DNA from: Fermentibacter sp963718745 [NCBI: Candidatus Fermentibacterota bacterium]
Lineage (GTDB): Bacteria > Fermentibacterota > Fermentibacteria > Fermentibacterales
NCBI GenBank assembly: GCA_963718745.1
Contig: OY970370.1
Coordinates: forward strand, 682,001-746,000
Direction of reading: 5' to 3'
Length of the DNA: 64,000 nt
In this document: in pieces, positions 26,127 through 34,248 of the stretch
How positions within the stretch are numbered: position 1 is the first letter of the stretch
Layout: each line of letters begins with the position of its first letter
Notes under the pieces: generated by a model
Told to the model about the DNA's origin: nothing
The model's input: only the letters and a program-made list of their open reading frames with translations
Databases searched by the model: none
Position numbers and translations under genes: made by a program

Positions 26127-27812
26127 TCACATCCTCTCGGGCGCCTCGACTCCGAGGATGCCCAGGAGGTCCCTCATCGTGTTGCGGCATGCCGAGCAGA
26201 GCATGAGCCTGGCCGCGGACATGGCCGGCTCAGCAGGATCCACGACGCGGACGCGCTGGTAGAATCCATGGAAGGACACGGCCAGCTCGTGGAGCATCTC
26301 GGTCAGCCTGTGTGGCTCCAGCGCCGAAGCAGCGGCTGAAGTGCGGACTGGAACGGCTTCGAGCAATCGCATCAGCCTCCGCTCGTCGGTCCCGGACAGC
26401 AGCCGGGCAGCCTCGGAGGCGTCGCGGATCGGCTCTATCCCCTCTGACAGGGCGTTGCGGAGGATCCCTGAGATCCTGGCGCAGGCATACTGGACATAAT
26501 AGACGGGATTGTCGTCGGACTGCCGGCGTGCGAGCTCGAGATCGAAATCCATGTGGGATTCGGCCTTCCGGGTCAGGAAGAGGTACCTGGTCACGTCGAC
26601 GGAGCCGGCTTCCTCCACGAGCTCCCGCAGTGTGACGAAATTTGCCGCCCTGGTGGACATCTTCACCTTGCGGCCGTCCCTGACGAGGGTCACGAACTGA
26701 TGGAGGATCACCTTGAGCTTCGAAGCGACCTCGTCCTCGCCGAGCAGAATCGAGAGGAGCGCTACCACGTCCTTGCTCGTGTCGAGGTGGTCCGAACCGA
26801 AGATGTCGACCATGAGGTCGTATCCCCTGCGGAACTTGTCGAGGTGATAGGCGATGTCCGGCATGCGGTAGGTGAAGAGCCCCGAGTCCCTCACCAGGAC
26901 CCTGTCCTCCGGTCTGCCAAGGGCTGAGAGTCTTGCCCAGCGCTTCCCGGATCCGTCCGGATCATCGTATATCAGGGGTCCGTCGGGTGTCTGAACGCCC
27001 GCGAGGACGGCCAGTGCTTCGTTCACTGCATCCGGGATCAGGCTGGATTCGCTGAAATACCTGTCGAACGTGATGCCCAGGAGAGCCAGATCCTCCATTA
27101 TCATCGACATCGCCCGCTGTCGGGCGTAGTCGACGAAGATGCCGGAGTCCCCCGGCCAGACCAGTGATGGACCCTGCTCCTCCATGAGATCCCTCGCCCA
27201 GGAGAGTATGTATTCCCCCTGGTACCCGCCCTCCGGAACCGGGATCGATACGCCCGAAAGGCCGGCATACCTCGCGGCCAGGGACTCACCGAGCAGCCCG
27301 CTCTGGCGTCCCGCGTCGTTGAAATAGTATTCCCTCTCCACACGCCAGCCCGTGGCCTCGAGAAGCCCGGCGACAGCCTCCCCGAGAACGGCCTGCCTGC
27401 AGTGACCGACGCTCAGGGGGCCTGTCGGATTCGAGCTGACATACTCGACGAGGGCGGTCCTGCCCGCACCCGACGGACACAGGAGCGGGGTCAGTCCCTC
27501 CGCGGAAAGGGTTGCGGTGACGGCGCAGAGGTATTCCTGAGAGAAGGAGATGTTGATGAACCCCGGCCCCTCGACGGACAGGGCACCGAAGACCTCCGGC
27601 GGGAGCGCCGCCTCCGCGGCCAGGACCCCGGCGATCTCACGGGGTTTCGACCCGACGGTGCCGGCAGCCTCGAGGGCGATCTGGGTGGAGAGGTCGCCGA
27701 AGGCCTCCGACTTCGGTTCCGTCATCACCGCTTCGCGCACCAGCCCGAACCTCGATGCGAGGACGGCGCCCAGCCGCTCACCGGCCAGCCGCCTGGCCTC
27801 CTCAGGCCTCAC
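26127..27812 (-). CDS. argS: Arginyl-tRNA synthetase
   Basis: A 561-residue class I synthetase. The N-terminal additional domain is followed by VEYVSSNPTGPLSVGH (HIGH variant SVGH), then FGSDHLDTSKDV, and a KMS-type loop VKMSTRAANFVTL. The C-terminal helical domain ends at GILGVEAPERM and holds the anticodon-binding surface. GTG 27812 overlaps the end of rsfS in another frame; the upstream extension of the frame belongs to rsfS. Length and motif order are normal. Confidence 0.97.
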   Translation of the reverse strand: MRPEEARRLAGERLGAVLASRFGLVREAVMTEPKSEAFGDLSTQIALEAAGTVGSKPREIAGVLAAEAALPPEVFGALSVEGPGFINISFSQEYLCAVTATLSAEGLTPLLCPSGAGRTALVEYVSSNPTGPLSVGHCRQAVLGEAVAGLLEATGWRVEREYYFNDAGRQSGLLGESLAARYAGLSGVSIPVPEGGYQGEYILSWARDLMEEQGPSLVWPGDSGIFVDYARQRAMSMIMEDLALLGITFDRYFSESSLIPDAVNEALAVLAGVQTPDGPLIYDDPDGSGKRWARLSALGRPEDRVLVRDSGLFTYRMPDIAYHLDKFRRGYDLMVDIFGSDHLDTSKDVVALLSILLGEDEVASKLKVILHQFVTLVRDGRKVKMSTRAANFVTLRELVEEAGSVDVTRYLFLTRKAESHMDFDLELARRQSDDNPVYYVQYACARISGILRNALSEGIEPIRDASEAARLLSGTDERRLMRLLEAVPVRTSAAASALEPHRLTEMLHELAVSFHGFYQRVRVVDPAEPAMSAARLMLCSACRNTMRDLLGILGVEAPERM

Positions 27813-28170
27813 TGGCGGCCTCGCCGGAGGGATCCGGGAAGTCCTCGAAGTCGGCGTCGCTCCACAGCATCTCGAGGTCGTAGTACTCGCGGGATTCCGG
27901 GATGAAGACATGCACGACGAGCGAGCCGAAATCCAGGAGGATCCAGGTGCCCTCGTCATAGCCCTCGCGGTGGTGCAGCCTCACGCCCATGGAGCGGGCG
28001 ACATCGTCCACCCGGTCCGCGATGGCCCGGGCCTGGGTGCTGCTCGCGGCTGAAGCGACGAGGAACATGTCCATTGTGAGCGGGAAACCGCTCATGTCGA
28101 TGGCCCGCACCTTGAAGCCATGGCGTTCGTGAATGGCTGCTACCAGCGGGGCTATTATGTCTTCGACCAA
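27802..28170 (-). CDS. rsfS: Ribosomal silencing factor RsfS (Iojap)
   Basis: A 122-residue Iojap/RsfS protein: VRAIDMSGFPLTMDMFLVASAASSTQARAIAD, GYDEGTWILLDFGSLVVHVF and REYYDLEMLWSDA are family signatures. It binds ribosomal protein L14 and blocks subunit joining when nutrients are scarce. It starts at TTG 28170 with GGAGGAATGAC before it, and its C-terminal ten residues overlap argS. The LytR_C-type gene ends one base upstream, as is common for rsfS neighbours. Confidence 0.95.
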   Translation of the reverse strand: MVEDIIAPLVAAIHERHGFKVRAIDMSGFPLTMDMFLVASAASSTQARAIADRVDDVARSMGVRLHHREGYDEGTWILLDFGSLVVHVFIPESREYYDLEMLWSDADFEDFPDPSGEAASEA

Positions 28171-28171
28171 G

Positions 28172-28654
28172 TCATTCCTCCGGGTTCTGGGTTTCGATCG
28201 GGATCAGGATGTCGCGGCGTGCCGCGACGTCCCTGCCGAGATAGATGGTCAGATCGGTCGCCGGCAAGGCTTCGATGCTCCAGACGATGGAGCTGTCCCC
28301 GAGGCTCAGGAGTGCCGCGGCGGCCAGCGCCTTCTCACTTCCGGGAACGTGCGAGACGACCACCGTCGAGCCGTAGTCGTCCCTGTCAGCATCCGACGGC
28401 TCGAACGGAGTGGTGAAGACGGTCCCGCCCGACGACCCGAGGAAGAACCTCTGCACTGTCCTGGCTAGACCCGTCATCCCGGAACCGTTCAGTATCCTCA
28501 GGCTTATGCTGTCCGGTGCGACTGCCGCAGAGTCCGCCGTGACGCCCTGCAGGGCCGGGTCCGGTATCCTGCCCCAGATCGAGATCCCGGCGAGCGCCAG
28601 AGCCAGCAGCGATACGAGGATCCTCCAGATCCAGCCGTGTGTCTGCAGGGCCAT
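28172..28654 (-). CDS. LytR C-terminal-domain protein
   Basis: A 160-residue protein with one N-terminal membrane anchor (about residues 10-28) and a LytR_C domain: ISLRILNGSGMTGLARTVQRFF opens it, and STVVVSHVPGSEKALAAAALLSLG closes the helix-strand unit. It lacks the LytR-CpsA-Psr phosphotransferase domain. Such anchored LytR_C proteins are often found next to rsfS; their role is unclear but envelope-related. The ATG overlaps the HIT stop as TGATG. Confidence 0.85.
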   Translation of the reverse strand: MALQTHGWIWRILVSLLALALAGISIWGRIPDPALQGVTADSAAVAPDSISLRILNGSGMTGLARTVQRFFLGSSGGTVFTTPFEPSDADRDDYGSTVVVSHVPGSEKALAAAALLSLGDSSIVWSIEALPATDLTIYLGRDVAARRDILIPIETQNPEE

Positions 28655-29142
28655 CAGGAGATCCCCTCGAAAAAGGGCAGAAGCCTTTCATAGGAGCTCT
28701 CGAGCGACTCGGAGAGCACGCGCGTGTCGGCCGTCGCAGGGAGGAAGTTCACATCGCCGGGCCACCTCGGGAGCACATGCAGGTGGAGGTGCCCTTCGAC
28801 ACCTGCTCCGGCGCACCTCCCGACATTCCATCCGCCGTTGATCCCTCCGCATCGCATCACCTCGCTGAAGGCTCTCTCCGCTGCGGACACGCCTGCGAGG
28901 AGAGCGGCGCCCTCGGAGGGCCCCAGGTCCGAGAACAGCGGGACGTGGCGGTTCGGAACGATCATCAGGTGGCCGTTGGTGTAGGGATATCGGTTGAGGA
29001 CCGCGAAGAAATGCTCCCCCCTGGCCAGGACCAGGTTCCCGCGGTCGTCGCTCTCGGAGAGGAGACGGCAGAACAGGCAGCCTTCGCCCGCGGCCTCGCC
29101 TGATACGTACGCCTTCCTCCACGGAGCCCAGAGTCTATCCAT
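28654..29142 (-). CDS. HIT-family hydrolase
   Basis: A 162-residue histidine-triad protein. LWAPWRKAYVSG and a CLFCRLL cysteine pair at the N-terminus resemble Ap4A phosphorylase/FHIT-type bacterial HIT proteins, and GHLHLHVLPRW near residue 120 holds the catalytic histidines. It probably cleaves dinucleoside polyphosphates or nucleoside phosphoramidates. ATG 29142 is chosen for its GAGG at good spacing and the conserved LWAPWR; ATG 29160 also exists in frame. Confidence 0.92.
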   Translation of the reverse strand: MDRLWAPWRKAYVSGEAAGEGCLFCRLLSESDDRGNLVLARGEHFFAVLNRYPYTNGHLMIVPNRHVPLFSDLGPSEGAALLAGVSAAERAFSEVMRCGGINGGWNVGRCAGAGVEGHLHLHVLPRWPGDVNFLPATADTRVLSESLESSYERLLPFFEGIS

Positions 29143-30103
29143 CGGATGCCTCTGCGCCACCGGTTCTGACGGTGTAGGGCGGGAGGATCGAGCCTGCGGG
29201 CAGGAAGGCGTCCTCCAGGATGCAGCCGTCGCCTATCCTCGAACCGGCTCCGACGACAGTCCGCCCGGACAGCCTCACGGACCGCCCGATCTCCGTGCCG
29301 GAACCCACGAGCACCGAGTCGGCTATCCAGACTCCTTCAGGATCGACGAAACGGACTCCGGCAGCCATCAGCACGGCTGCGTTGCGCCTGCAGAGCGCCC
29401 TCGATGCTGCCGCAAGCTGGAACGGATCATTCACGCCCGCGACCTCCTCCCAGGAGGGGGCCGGGCACGCCGCGCAGCGGAGACCACTGGAGGCGGCCAG
29501 GCCGATCGCGTCTGTCAGATAATACTCGTGCTGCGAGTTGTCGTTGCCGATCATGCCGGACAACCTCTCGAGAGACGGTCCGTCGAAGGCCATCAGGCCC
29601 GTGTTTATCTCGGAGATCGCACGGACGGACGGTTCCGCGTCACGTTCCTCCACTATCCTCTCGACGAAGCCACCCTCCCCCCTCACCACTCTCCCGTACC
29701 CCGAGGGATCCGGGGCGCGCACGGTGAGGACCGCGATGGCTGCATCCCTGTCCCTCCTTGTCCGGAGGAGCGACAGGACCGTATCAGGGCGGAGCAGCGG
29801 CACGTCTCCGAGCAGGATGGCATATTCGTCGGCCTTCACGCTTCCGAGCGCACATCTGACGGCATGCGCCGTCCCCAGCTGCTGCTCCTGCACCGTCCAC
29901 CCGATCCCGGCGGCGTCGAGGAGGGGGATCAGCATCTCCCGCCCGTGTCCGACGACGGCGACTATCCTGTCGAAACCGCAGGATACGGCCGTGTCGGCCA
30001 CACGCAGCACCATGGGACGGTCGAGGACGGGATGCATGACCTTGGGCAGGTCGGAGTGCATGCGCCTGCCGGCACCGGCCGCCAGGATGACCGCAGCCGT
30101 CAA
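29135..30103 (-). CDS. GlmU-like uridylyltransferase lacking the acetyltransferase domain
   Basis: A 322-residue protein with the GlmU N-terminal pyrophosphorylase domain (LAAGAGRRMHSDLPKVMHPVL, QLGTAHAVRCAL, GDVPLL, EINTGLMAF). After residue 240 there is only a short hexapeptide-repeat stretch (GVWIADSVLVGSGTEIG ... GSRIGDGCILED). Full GlmU is about 450 residues, with a long left-handed beta-helix for acetyl transfer, so this enzyme probably does only the nucleotidyl step on GlcNAc-1-phosphate or another hexose phosphate. It starts with TTG, overlapping panD as TTGA. Confidence 0.88.
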   Translation of the reverse strand: MTAAVILAAGAGRRMHSDLPKVMHPVLDRPMVLRVADTAVSCGFDRIVAVVGHGREMLIPLLDAAGIGWTVQEQQLGTAHAVRCALGSVKADEYAILLGDVPLLRPDTVLSLLRTRRDRDAAIAVLTVRAPDPSGYGRVVRGEGGFVERIVEERDAEPSVRAISEINTGLMAFDGPSLERLSGMIGNDNSQHEYYLTDAIGLAASSGLRCAACPAPSWEEVAGVNDPFQLAAASRALCRRNAAVLMAAGVRFVDPEGVWIADSVLVGSGTEIGRSVRLSGRTVVGAGSRIGDGCILEDAFLPAGSILPPYTVRTGGAEASDG

Positions 30104-30456
30104 ACCAGCAGCCTCGGGTTGCGGTTGTCCAGATCGGCCACGACTATCCGGGGTTTCGGGGGCTGCTCTCCTCCGTCCGTCCAGACATACTGCATCACGA
30201 TGACCCTGTCCCCGGGAGTGACCAGGAGGGCGGCGGCTCCGTTGATGCTCACCGTTCCGCTCCCGCGCGCTCCTTCGATGACATATGTCTCGAACCGTTC
30301 GCCGTTGACGATATCGGCCACCTGGACCCTCTCCCCGGGCAGTATTCCCGAGAGTTCCAGCATGTCCGCGTCGATCTCTATCGAGCCCACGTAATCGGCG
30401 CAGGCGTCCGTGACCAGGACTCTGTGGAGCTTTGCTCCCAGGAAGCAGCGGAACAA
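30100..30456 (-). CDS. panD: Aspartate 1-decarboxylase (PanD)
   Basis: A 118-residue pyruvoyl enzyme proprotein. LGAKLHRVLVTDA at the start and DYVGSIEID include the Gly-Ser bond at which self-cleavage creates the pyruvoyl group. It makes beta-alanine for pantothenate. The TTG start at 30456 is preceded by GGAGGTATGAC, one base after the panC stop. Its C-terminal PPKPRIVVADLDN is typical. Confidence 0.95.
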   Translation of the reverse strand: MFRCFLGAKLHRVLVTDACADYVGSIEIDADMLELSGILPGERVQVADIVNGERFETYVIEGARGSGTVSINGAAALLVTPGDRVIVMQYVWTDGGEQPPKPRIVVADLDNRNPRLLV

Positions 30457-30457
30457 G

Positions 30458-31324
30458 TCATACCTCCACGGCCCCGGCCAGGGGCCGGAGCACGACATTG
30501 TCTATCAGACGTGTACTTCCCGCATGGACGGCTACGGCGAAGAGCCCGTCCCGGTCCAGCCCGTCCATCGGGGCGAGCGTCGAGGGGTCCACGAGATCGG
30601 CATACTGCATCCGGAGCTCGGTGGCTCCCTCGATCCCGGAGAGGAACGCAGCCCTGAGCTCGTCCGTCGACGCAGGCCCCTGCTCCGCCCTCGCCGCGGC
30701 GTACGTGAGCCCTCTGAATATGCCTCCCGCCTCTTCCCTCTGCCTGCTTGTCAGGTAGGCGTTCCTCGAACTCATCGCCAGACCGTCGCTCTCCCGAAGG
30801 ATCGGGGCGCCGACTATCCCGATCCCCAACCTGAGGTCGGAGACCATCCTCCTGATGATGGCGAGCTGCTGGGCGTCCTTCCTCCCGAATACGGCCATGG
30901 AGGGCTTCACGATTCCGAAGAGGATGCAGCAGACCGTCGCGACACCCCTGAAATGGCCCGGGCGAAAGCGGCCGCACAGCACGTTCTCCATCGAGGGCAG
31001 CTGGACCCAGGACGAGAAGCCGTCCGGATAGATGTCTCCGGAGGATGGCATGAAGACTGCATCGACTCCTTCGTTCTCGAGCATCGCGGCGTCCTCCGCG
31101 GGATTCCTCGGGTACCTCTCGAAATCCTCTCCCGGTCCGAACTGGGATGGATTCACGAAGACGGAGACGACGACCCTGCGACCCGGAGCCCGCGCGAGGC
31201 GGACCAGGCTGAGATGACCCTCGTGGAGCGCGCCCATCGTCGGGACGAGTACGGTCGGCGACCCCGACGCCATCCACTGTCCGGTCATGCGTCCCATCTC
31301 CACGGGATCGGCTGTGATCCTCAC
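30458..31324 (-). CDS. panC: Pantothenate synthetase (PanC)
   Basis: A 288-residue ligase joining pantoate and beta-alanine with ATP. VPTMGALHEGHLSLV (HIGH-like), VFVNPSQFGPGEDFERYPR, GRFRPGHFRGVATV, FGRKDAQQLAII and SSRNAYLT are all present. The start is GTG 31324, right after the kinase stop. It forms a panC-panD pair; panB is not in the window. Confidence 0.97.
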   Translation of the reverse strand: MRITADPVEMGRMTGQWMASGSPTVLVPTMGALHEGHLSLVRLARAPGRRVVVSVFVNPSQFGPGEDFERYPRNPAEDAAMLENEGVDAVFMPSSGDIYPDGFSSWVQLPSMENVLCGRFRPGHFRGVATVCCILFGIVKPSMAVFGRKDAQQLAIIRRMVSDLRLGIGIVGAPILRESDGLAMSSRNAYLTSRQREEAGGIFRGLTYAAARAEQGPASTDELRAAFLSGIEGATELRMQYADLVDPSTLAPMDGLDRDGLFAVAVHAGSTRLIDNVVLRPLAGAVEV

Positions 31325-31327
31325 GGG

Positions 31328-31969
31328 TCAGCCCTTCATCCTGGAGACGTATGTCTGTATCCCGCCGCGGTGTTCCTCGACGGCCCTCACGAGCATGTCC
31401 AGGTGGCTCGATCTCGCCCTGAAGTCCATTCCGTCTGTGTTCACGATGAGGACAGGAAGGTCGCGGGTCCGGAAGAAGTAGCTGTTGTAGGCGTTGACGA
31501 GTGCCTCGAGATAGGAGCGGCTCATGTCCTTCTCGTAAGGCCTCCCGCGCTTCGTTATGCGCGCCTGGATCACATCGAGCGAGGCCTGGAGGTAGATCAC
31601 GAGATCGGGTGTATGGACGTCCCTCTCGAGAATCGATGCGATCTTGTCATAGAGCGAGAACTCGTGCTCGCCCAGGTTCATCGAGGCGAAAATCCTGTCC
31701 TTGGCGAACATGTAGTCGGAGACGACCCTGCTCGAGAAGAGGTCCAGCTGGCCGAGCTTCTGCTGCTGGCGATAACGGCTGAGCAGGAAGAAGACCTGCG
31801 TCTGGAACGCGAATGAGCGCCTGTCCCTGTAGAACTGCGGGAGGAAGGGGTTCTCCTCGACCTCCTCGAGGACGAGCTTCGCCTTCCAGACATTGCCGAG
31901 CAGGCCGCACAGGGTGGTCTTGCCCACCCCGATCGGCCCCTCGACCACGATGTACTTCCTGTCAGGCAC
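31328..31969 (-). CDS. Deoxynucleoside kinase
   Basis: A 213-residue dNK/dGK-type kinase. YIVVEGPIGVGKTTL is the P-loop, FQTQVFFLLSRY the substrate helix, VVSDYMFAKDRIFA the DRS-like catalytic segment, and KRGRPYEKDMS the lid. It phosphorylates deoxynucleosides in salvage; which base is preferred cannot be seen. GTG 31969 overlaps the end of folK by eight bases. Its position after folK is recurrent in several bacterial lineages. Confidence 0.92.
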   Translation of the reverse strand: MPDRKYIVVEGPIGVGKTTLCGLLGNVWKAKLVLEEVEENPFLPQFYRDRRSFAFQTQVFFLLSRYRQQQKLGQLDLFSSRVVSDYMFAKDRIFASMNLGEHEFSLYDKIASILERDVHTPDLVIYLQASLDVIQARITKRGRPYEKDMSRSYLEALVNAYNSYFFRTRDLPVLIVNTDGMDFRARSSHLDMLVRAVEEHRGGIQTYVSRMKG

Positions 31970-32486
31970 GTGACCAGATCTCTCCCGGAGATGGAGGTTT
32001 CTCGAACATGGCAATATCGCCCGAACATGGGAGCCGTGCCAGAAGCTCGGCCGGAGACGCCCCGAGGGAGGGGATGGGCCTGTCCCCGAGGAGATCCGAA
32101 AGAGGCACGAGTACGAAGCTCCTCCGGCGGATCCCGGGGTGGGGCAGGATCAGCTCCCCGTCCAGGAGGATCTCGTCACCCACGAACAGCAGATCGAGGT
32201 CGAGTGTCCTGGCTCCGCCGCCCTTGATGACCGGGGATCCGGCCGCCTTCTCTACGGATCTGCACAGGTCTAGCAGCGCATGGGCGTCGGAGGTCCACAA
32301 TCCCGAGAGGGCGGAGTTCAGGAACGAACCGCCGCGCACGCCTTCGGCCGGTGGAGACTCGTAGATTCCCGAGAGCCTCGGGAGCCTGATCCGCGCATCG
32401 GCGACGAGTGCGACGGCCGCACTGCGGAGGTGCGAGTACCTGTCTCCCAGGTTTCCTCCCAGCGCGATCGCGAAAGGCCTTGTCAT
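31962..32486 (-). CDS. folK: 6-hydroxymethyl-7,8-dihydropterin pyrophosphokinase (FolK)
   Basis: A 174-residue HPPK. IALGGNLGDRYSHL, the YESPPAEGVRGGSFLNSAL segment, and the signature GARTLDLDLLFVGDE with ILPHPGIRRRSFVLVPLSDL identify it. It transfers pyrophosphate from ATP to the pterin in folate synthesis. The ATG overlaps the folB stop as ATGA, and the last residues overlap the kinase gene. Confidence 0.96.
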   Translation of the reverse strand: MTRPFAIALGGNLGDRYSHLRSAAVALVADARIRLPRLSGIYESPPAEGVRGGSFLNSALSGLWTSDAHALLDLCRSVEKAAGSPVIKGGGARTLDLDLLFVGDEILLDGELILPHPGIRRRSFVLVPLSDLLGDRPIPSLGASPAELLARLPCSGDIAMFEKPPSPGEIWSRA

Positions 32487-32824
32487 CCGGTGCAGCCTGT
32501 GAATGTGGCGCTGTCCGTGCGGAGCCGGAGAGAGGGGAACGCCTTGGTGGCGGTGACCTTCCAGGCGAGGCCGGGTCGAAGCCCTTCCAGCACAGACAGC
32601 ACGTCGGAGACCAGATCCTCCAGGAGCCCGTACTCCCTGCCGGCAAGGGCGGCGACGGCATCGACCGCGTCACGGTAGTCCAGGAGTTGCGCGGCGCCGG
32701 CGGACCACTCGCCCGAGCATTCCAGGTCGAGCCTTACGAGCCTCGGAGCGATCCTCTCCTCGGGCAGCACGCCGAGAATCGCGCTGAACTCGATGCCCGA
32801 GAGTCTCAGGATCCCTGTCGGCAT
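32483..32824 (-). CDS. folB: Dihydroneopterin aldolase (FolB)
   Basis: A 113-residue FolB-type protein: LRLSGIEFSAILGVLPEERIAPRLVRLDLEC at the start, an RDAVDAVAALAGREYGLLEDL helix and a C-terminal KAFPSL. It cleaves dihydroneopterin in folate synthesis, next to folK. ATG 32824 has GGAGGACCAAGAA before it and overlaps the aminotransferase end by 19 bases. Confidence 0.92.
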   Translation of the reverse strand: MPTGILRLSGIEFSAILGVLPEERIAPRLVRLDLECSGEWSAGAAQLLDYRDAVDAVAALAGREYGLLEDLVSDVLSVLEGLRPGLAWKVTATKAFPSLRLRTDSATFTGCTG

Positions 32825-34044
32825 TTCTTGGTCCTCCTGGCGGTCGTCCTTCCCCTGAGGCTGTGGAACTCGAGCTGCTCGAGCCTGCCCAGGGCCTTGA
32901 TGATCCTGTCCTCGGGAATCGTTATCGAGAACCTGACGAAACCCTCGCCAGCCGCCCCGAATCCGGATCCGGGAGTTACCACGATCCCCGCAGCAGTTAT
33001 CAGCCATGCGGCGAAATCCATGGAAGCCCACCCCCTGGGTATGGATGCCCAGAGATAGAGGCTTCCGGGGCTCTCGCAGACATCCCACGAGAGCTTCCTC
33101 AGCCCCTCCAGGAGCAGGGTCCTCCTGCGGGCGTAGATGCCCAGCCTCTCCGCGGTCTCGGCGGGCGGCGAGGAGAGGGCCGCCTCCCCTGCCTTCTGGA
33201 TGACCGTGAAGACGCCGGAATCGATGTTCTCCTTCGCAGACATGAAGGCCTTCACGAGGCTCGAACCGCCCGCGACGAAGCCGATCCTCCAGCCGGTCAT
33301 GTTGAATGTCTTGGAGAGGGAATGGAACTCCAGACAGAGAGGGGCTGCTCCTTCGACCTGCAGGAAGGACAGGGGCTTCTCTCCATCGAACCTTATGTGG
33401 CTGTATGAGTTGTCGCTAACTATCAGGAGGTCCTCCCGCCGTGCGAAATCCACGACCCTCCTCATGTCGTCGAGGGTCATCACCGCGCCCGTGGGATTGT
33501 TGGGGTAGTTGAGGTAGAGGACTCTCGCGCTCTTCAGCATCGAGGGCTCCAGCGACTCGAGGTCGGGGAGGAAGCCGTTCTCCCTCCTCAGGGGGACCTC
33601 GACCGGGACTGCGTCCGCCAGTATTGCAGCGCCGCGGTACACGGGGTATCCGGGGCTGGGGGTCAGGACGACGTCGCCCGGGTTGCAGAAGACCATCGGA
33701 ACGTGGGCGAGGCCTTCCTTCGTGCCTATCACCGCCGCTGCAGAGATCCCGTCACCCAGCTCGACGCCGAACTCCCTGGACATCCAGGCGGCCGCCGCAT
33801 CCAGGAAGAAGGCGCTCCCCTCGTTCCTCGGGTACCTGTGGAACGCCGGTTCGGAAAGCGCCGCAGTGGCCGCAGCCACTATCCGGCCGGGAGTCGGGAG
33901 ATCGGGGTCGCCGATTCCGAAGTCTATCAGGTCCATGCCTTTGCGGGTGGCTACGGCCTTCTTCCTGTCGAGCTCGGCAAACAGGTAGGGAGGGAGTTTG
34001 CTGACCCTCCTCGACGCCGAGATCAGAACCGATTTCTTCTCCAA
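32806..34044 (-). CDS. LL-diaminopimelate aminotransferase-like class I/II aminotransferase
   Basis: A 412-residue PLP enzyme of fold type I. FGIGDPDLPTPGRIV, HRYPRNEGSAFFLDAAAAW, LYLNYPNNPTGAV, SDNSYSHIRFDG and the PLP-lysine motif SLSKTFNMTGWRIGF are visible. Its best fit is the DapL/alanine-aspartate aminotransferase group that makes LL-diaminopimelate or related amino acids. The TTG start at 34044 follows GGAGG; the ORF extends further upstream without similarity. It is the first gene of the 18-gene minus-strand run. Confidence 0.88.
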   Translation of the reverse strand: MEKKSVLISASRRVSKLPPYLFAELDRKKAVATRKGMDLIDFGIGDPDLPTPGRIVAAATAALSEPAFHRYPRNEGSAFFLDAAAAWMSREFGVELGDGISAAAVIGTKEGLAHVPMVFCNPGDVVLTPSPGYPVYRGAAILADAVPVEVPLRRENGFLPDLESLEPSMLKSARVLYLNYPNNPTGAVMTLDDMRRVVDFARREDLLIVSDNSYSHIRFDGEKPLSFLQVEGAAPLCLEFHSLSKTFNMTGWRIGFVAGGSSLVKAFMSAKENIDSGVFTVIQKAGEAALSSPPAETAERLGIYARRRTLLLEGLRKLSWDVCESPGSLYLWASIPRGWASMDFAAWLITAAGIVVTPGSGFGAAGEGFVRFSITIPEDRIIKALGRLEQLEFHSLRGRTTARRTKKCRQGS

Positions 34045-34248
34045 TTCAGCAATCCTCCGAAACTGCCGGCTGAACCCGGCCAACCTTCTACAATAATTCA
34101 AAACACATGCGATCAGCGAATCCGCCCTCCGCGTTCCACCTCCCATGCGTTCCACGGACGGTCCTGGCAGGATCGGAGCCTATCTTGTATCAACGGGGGG
34201 TGGCGAAGCCGCTCACCGGTTCCTTCGGACAAACAGGAGGATTCCCTG

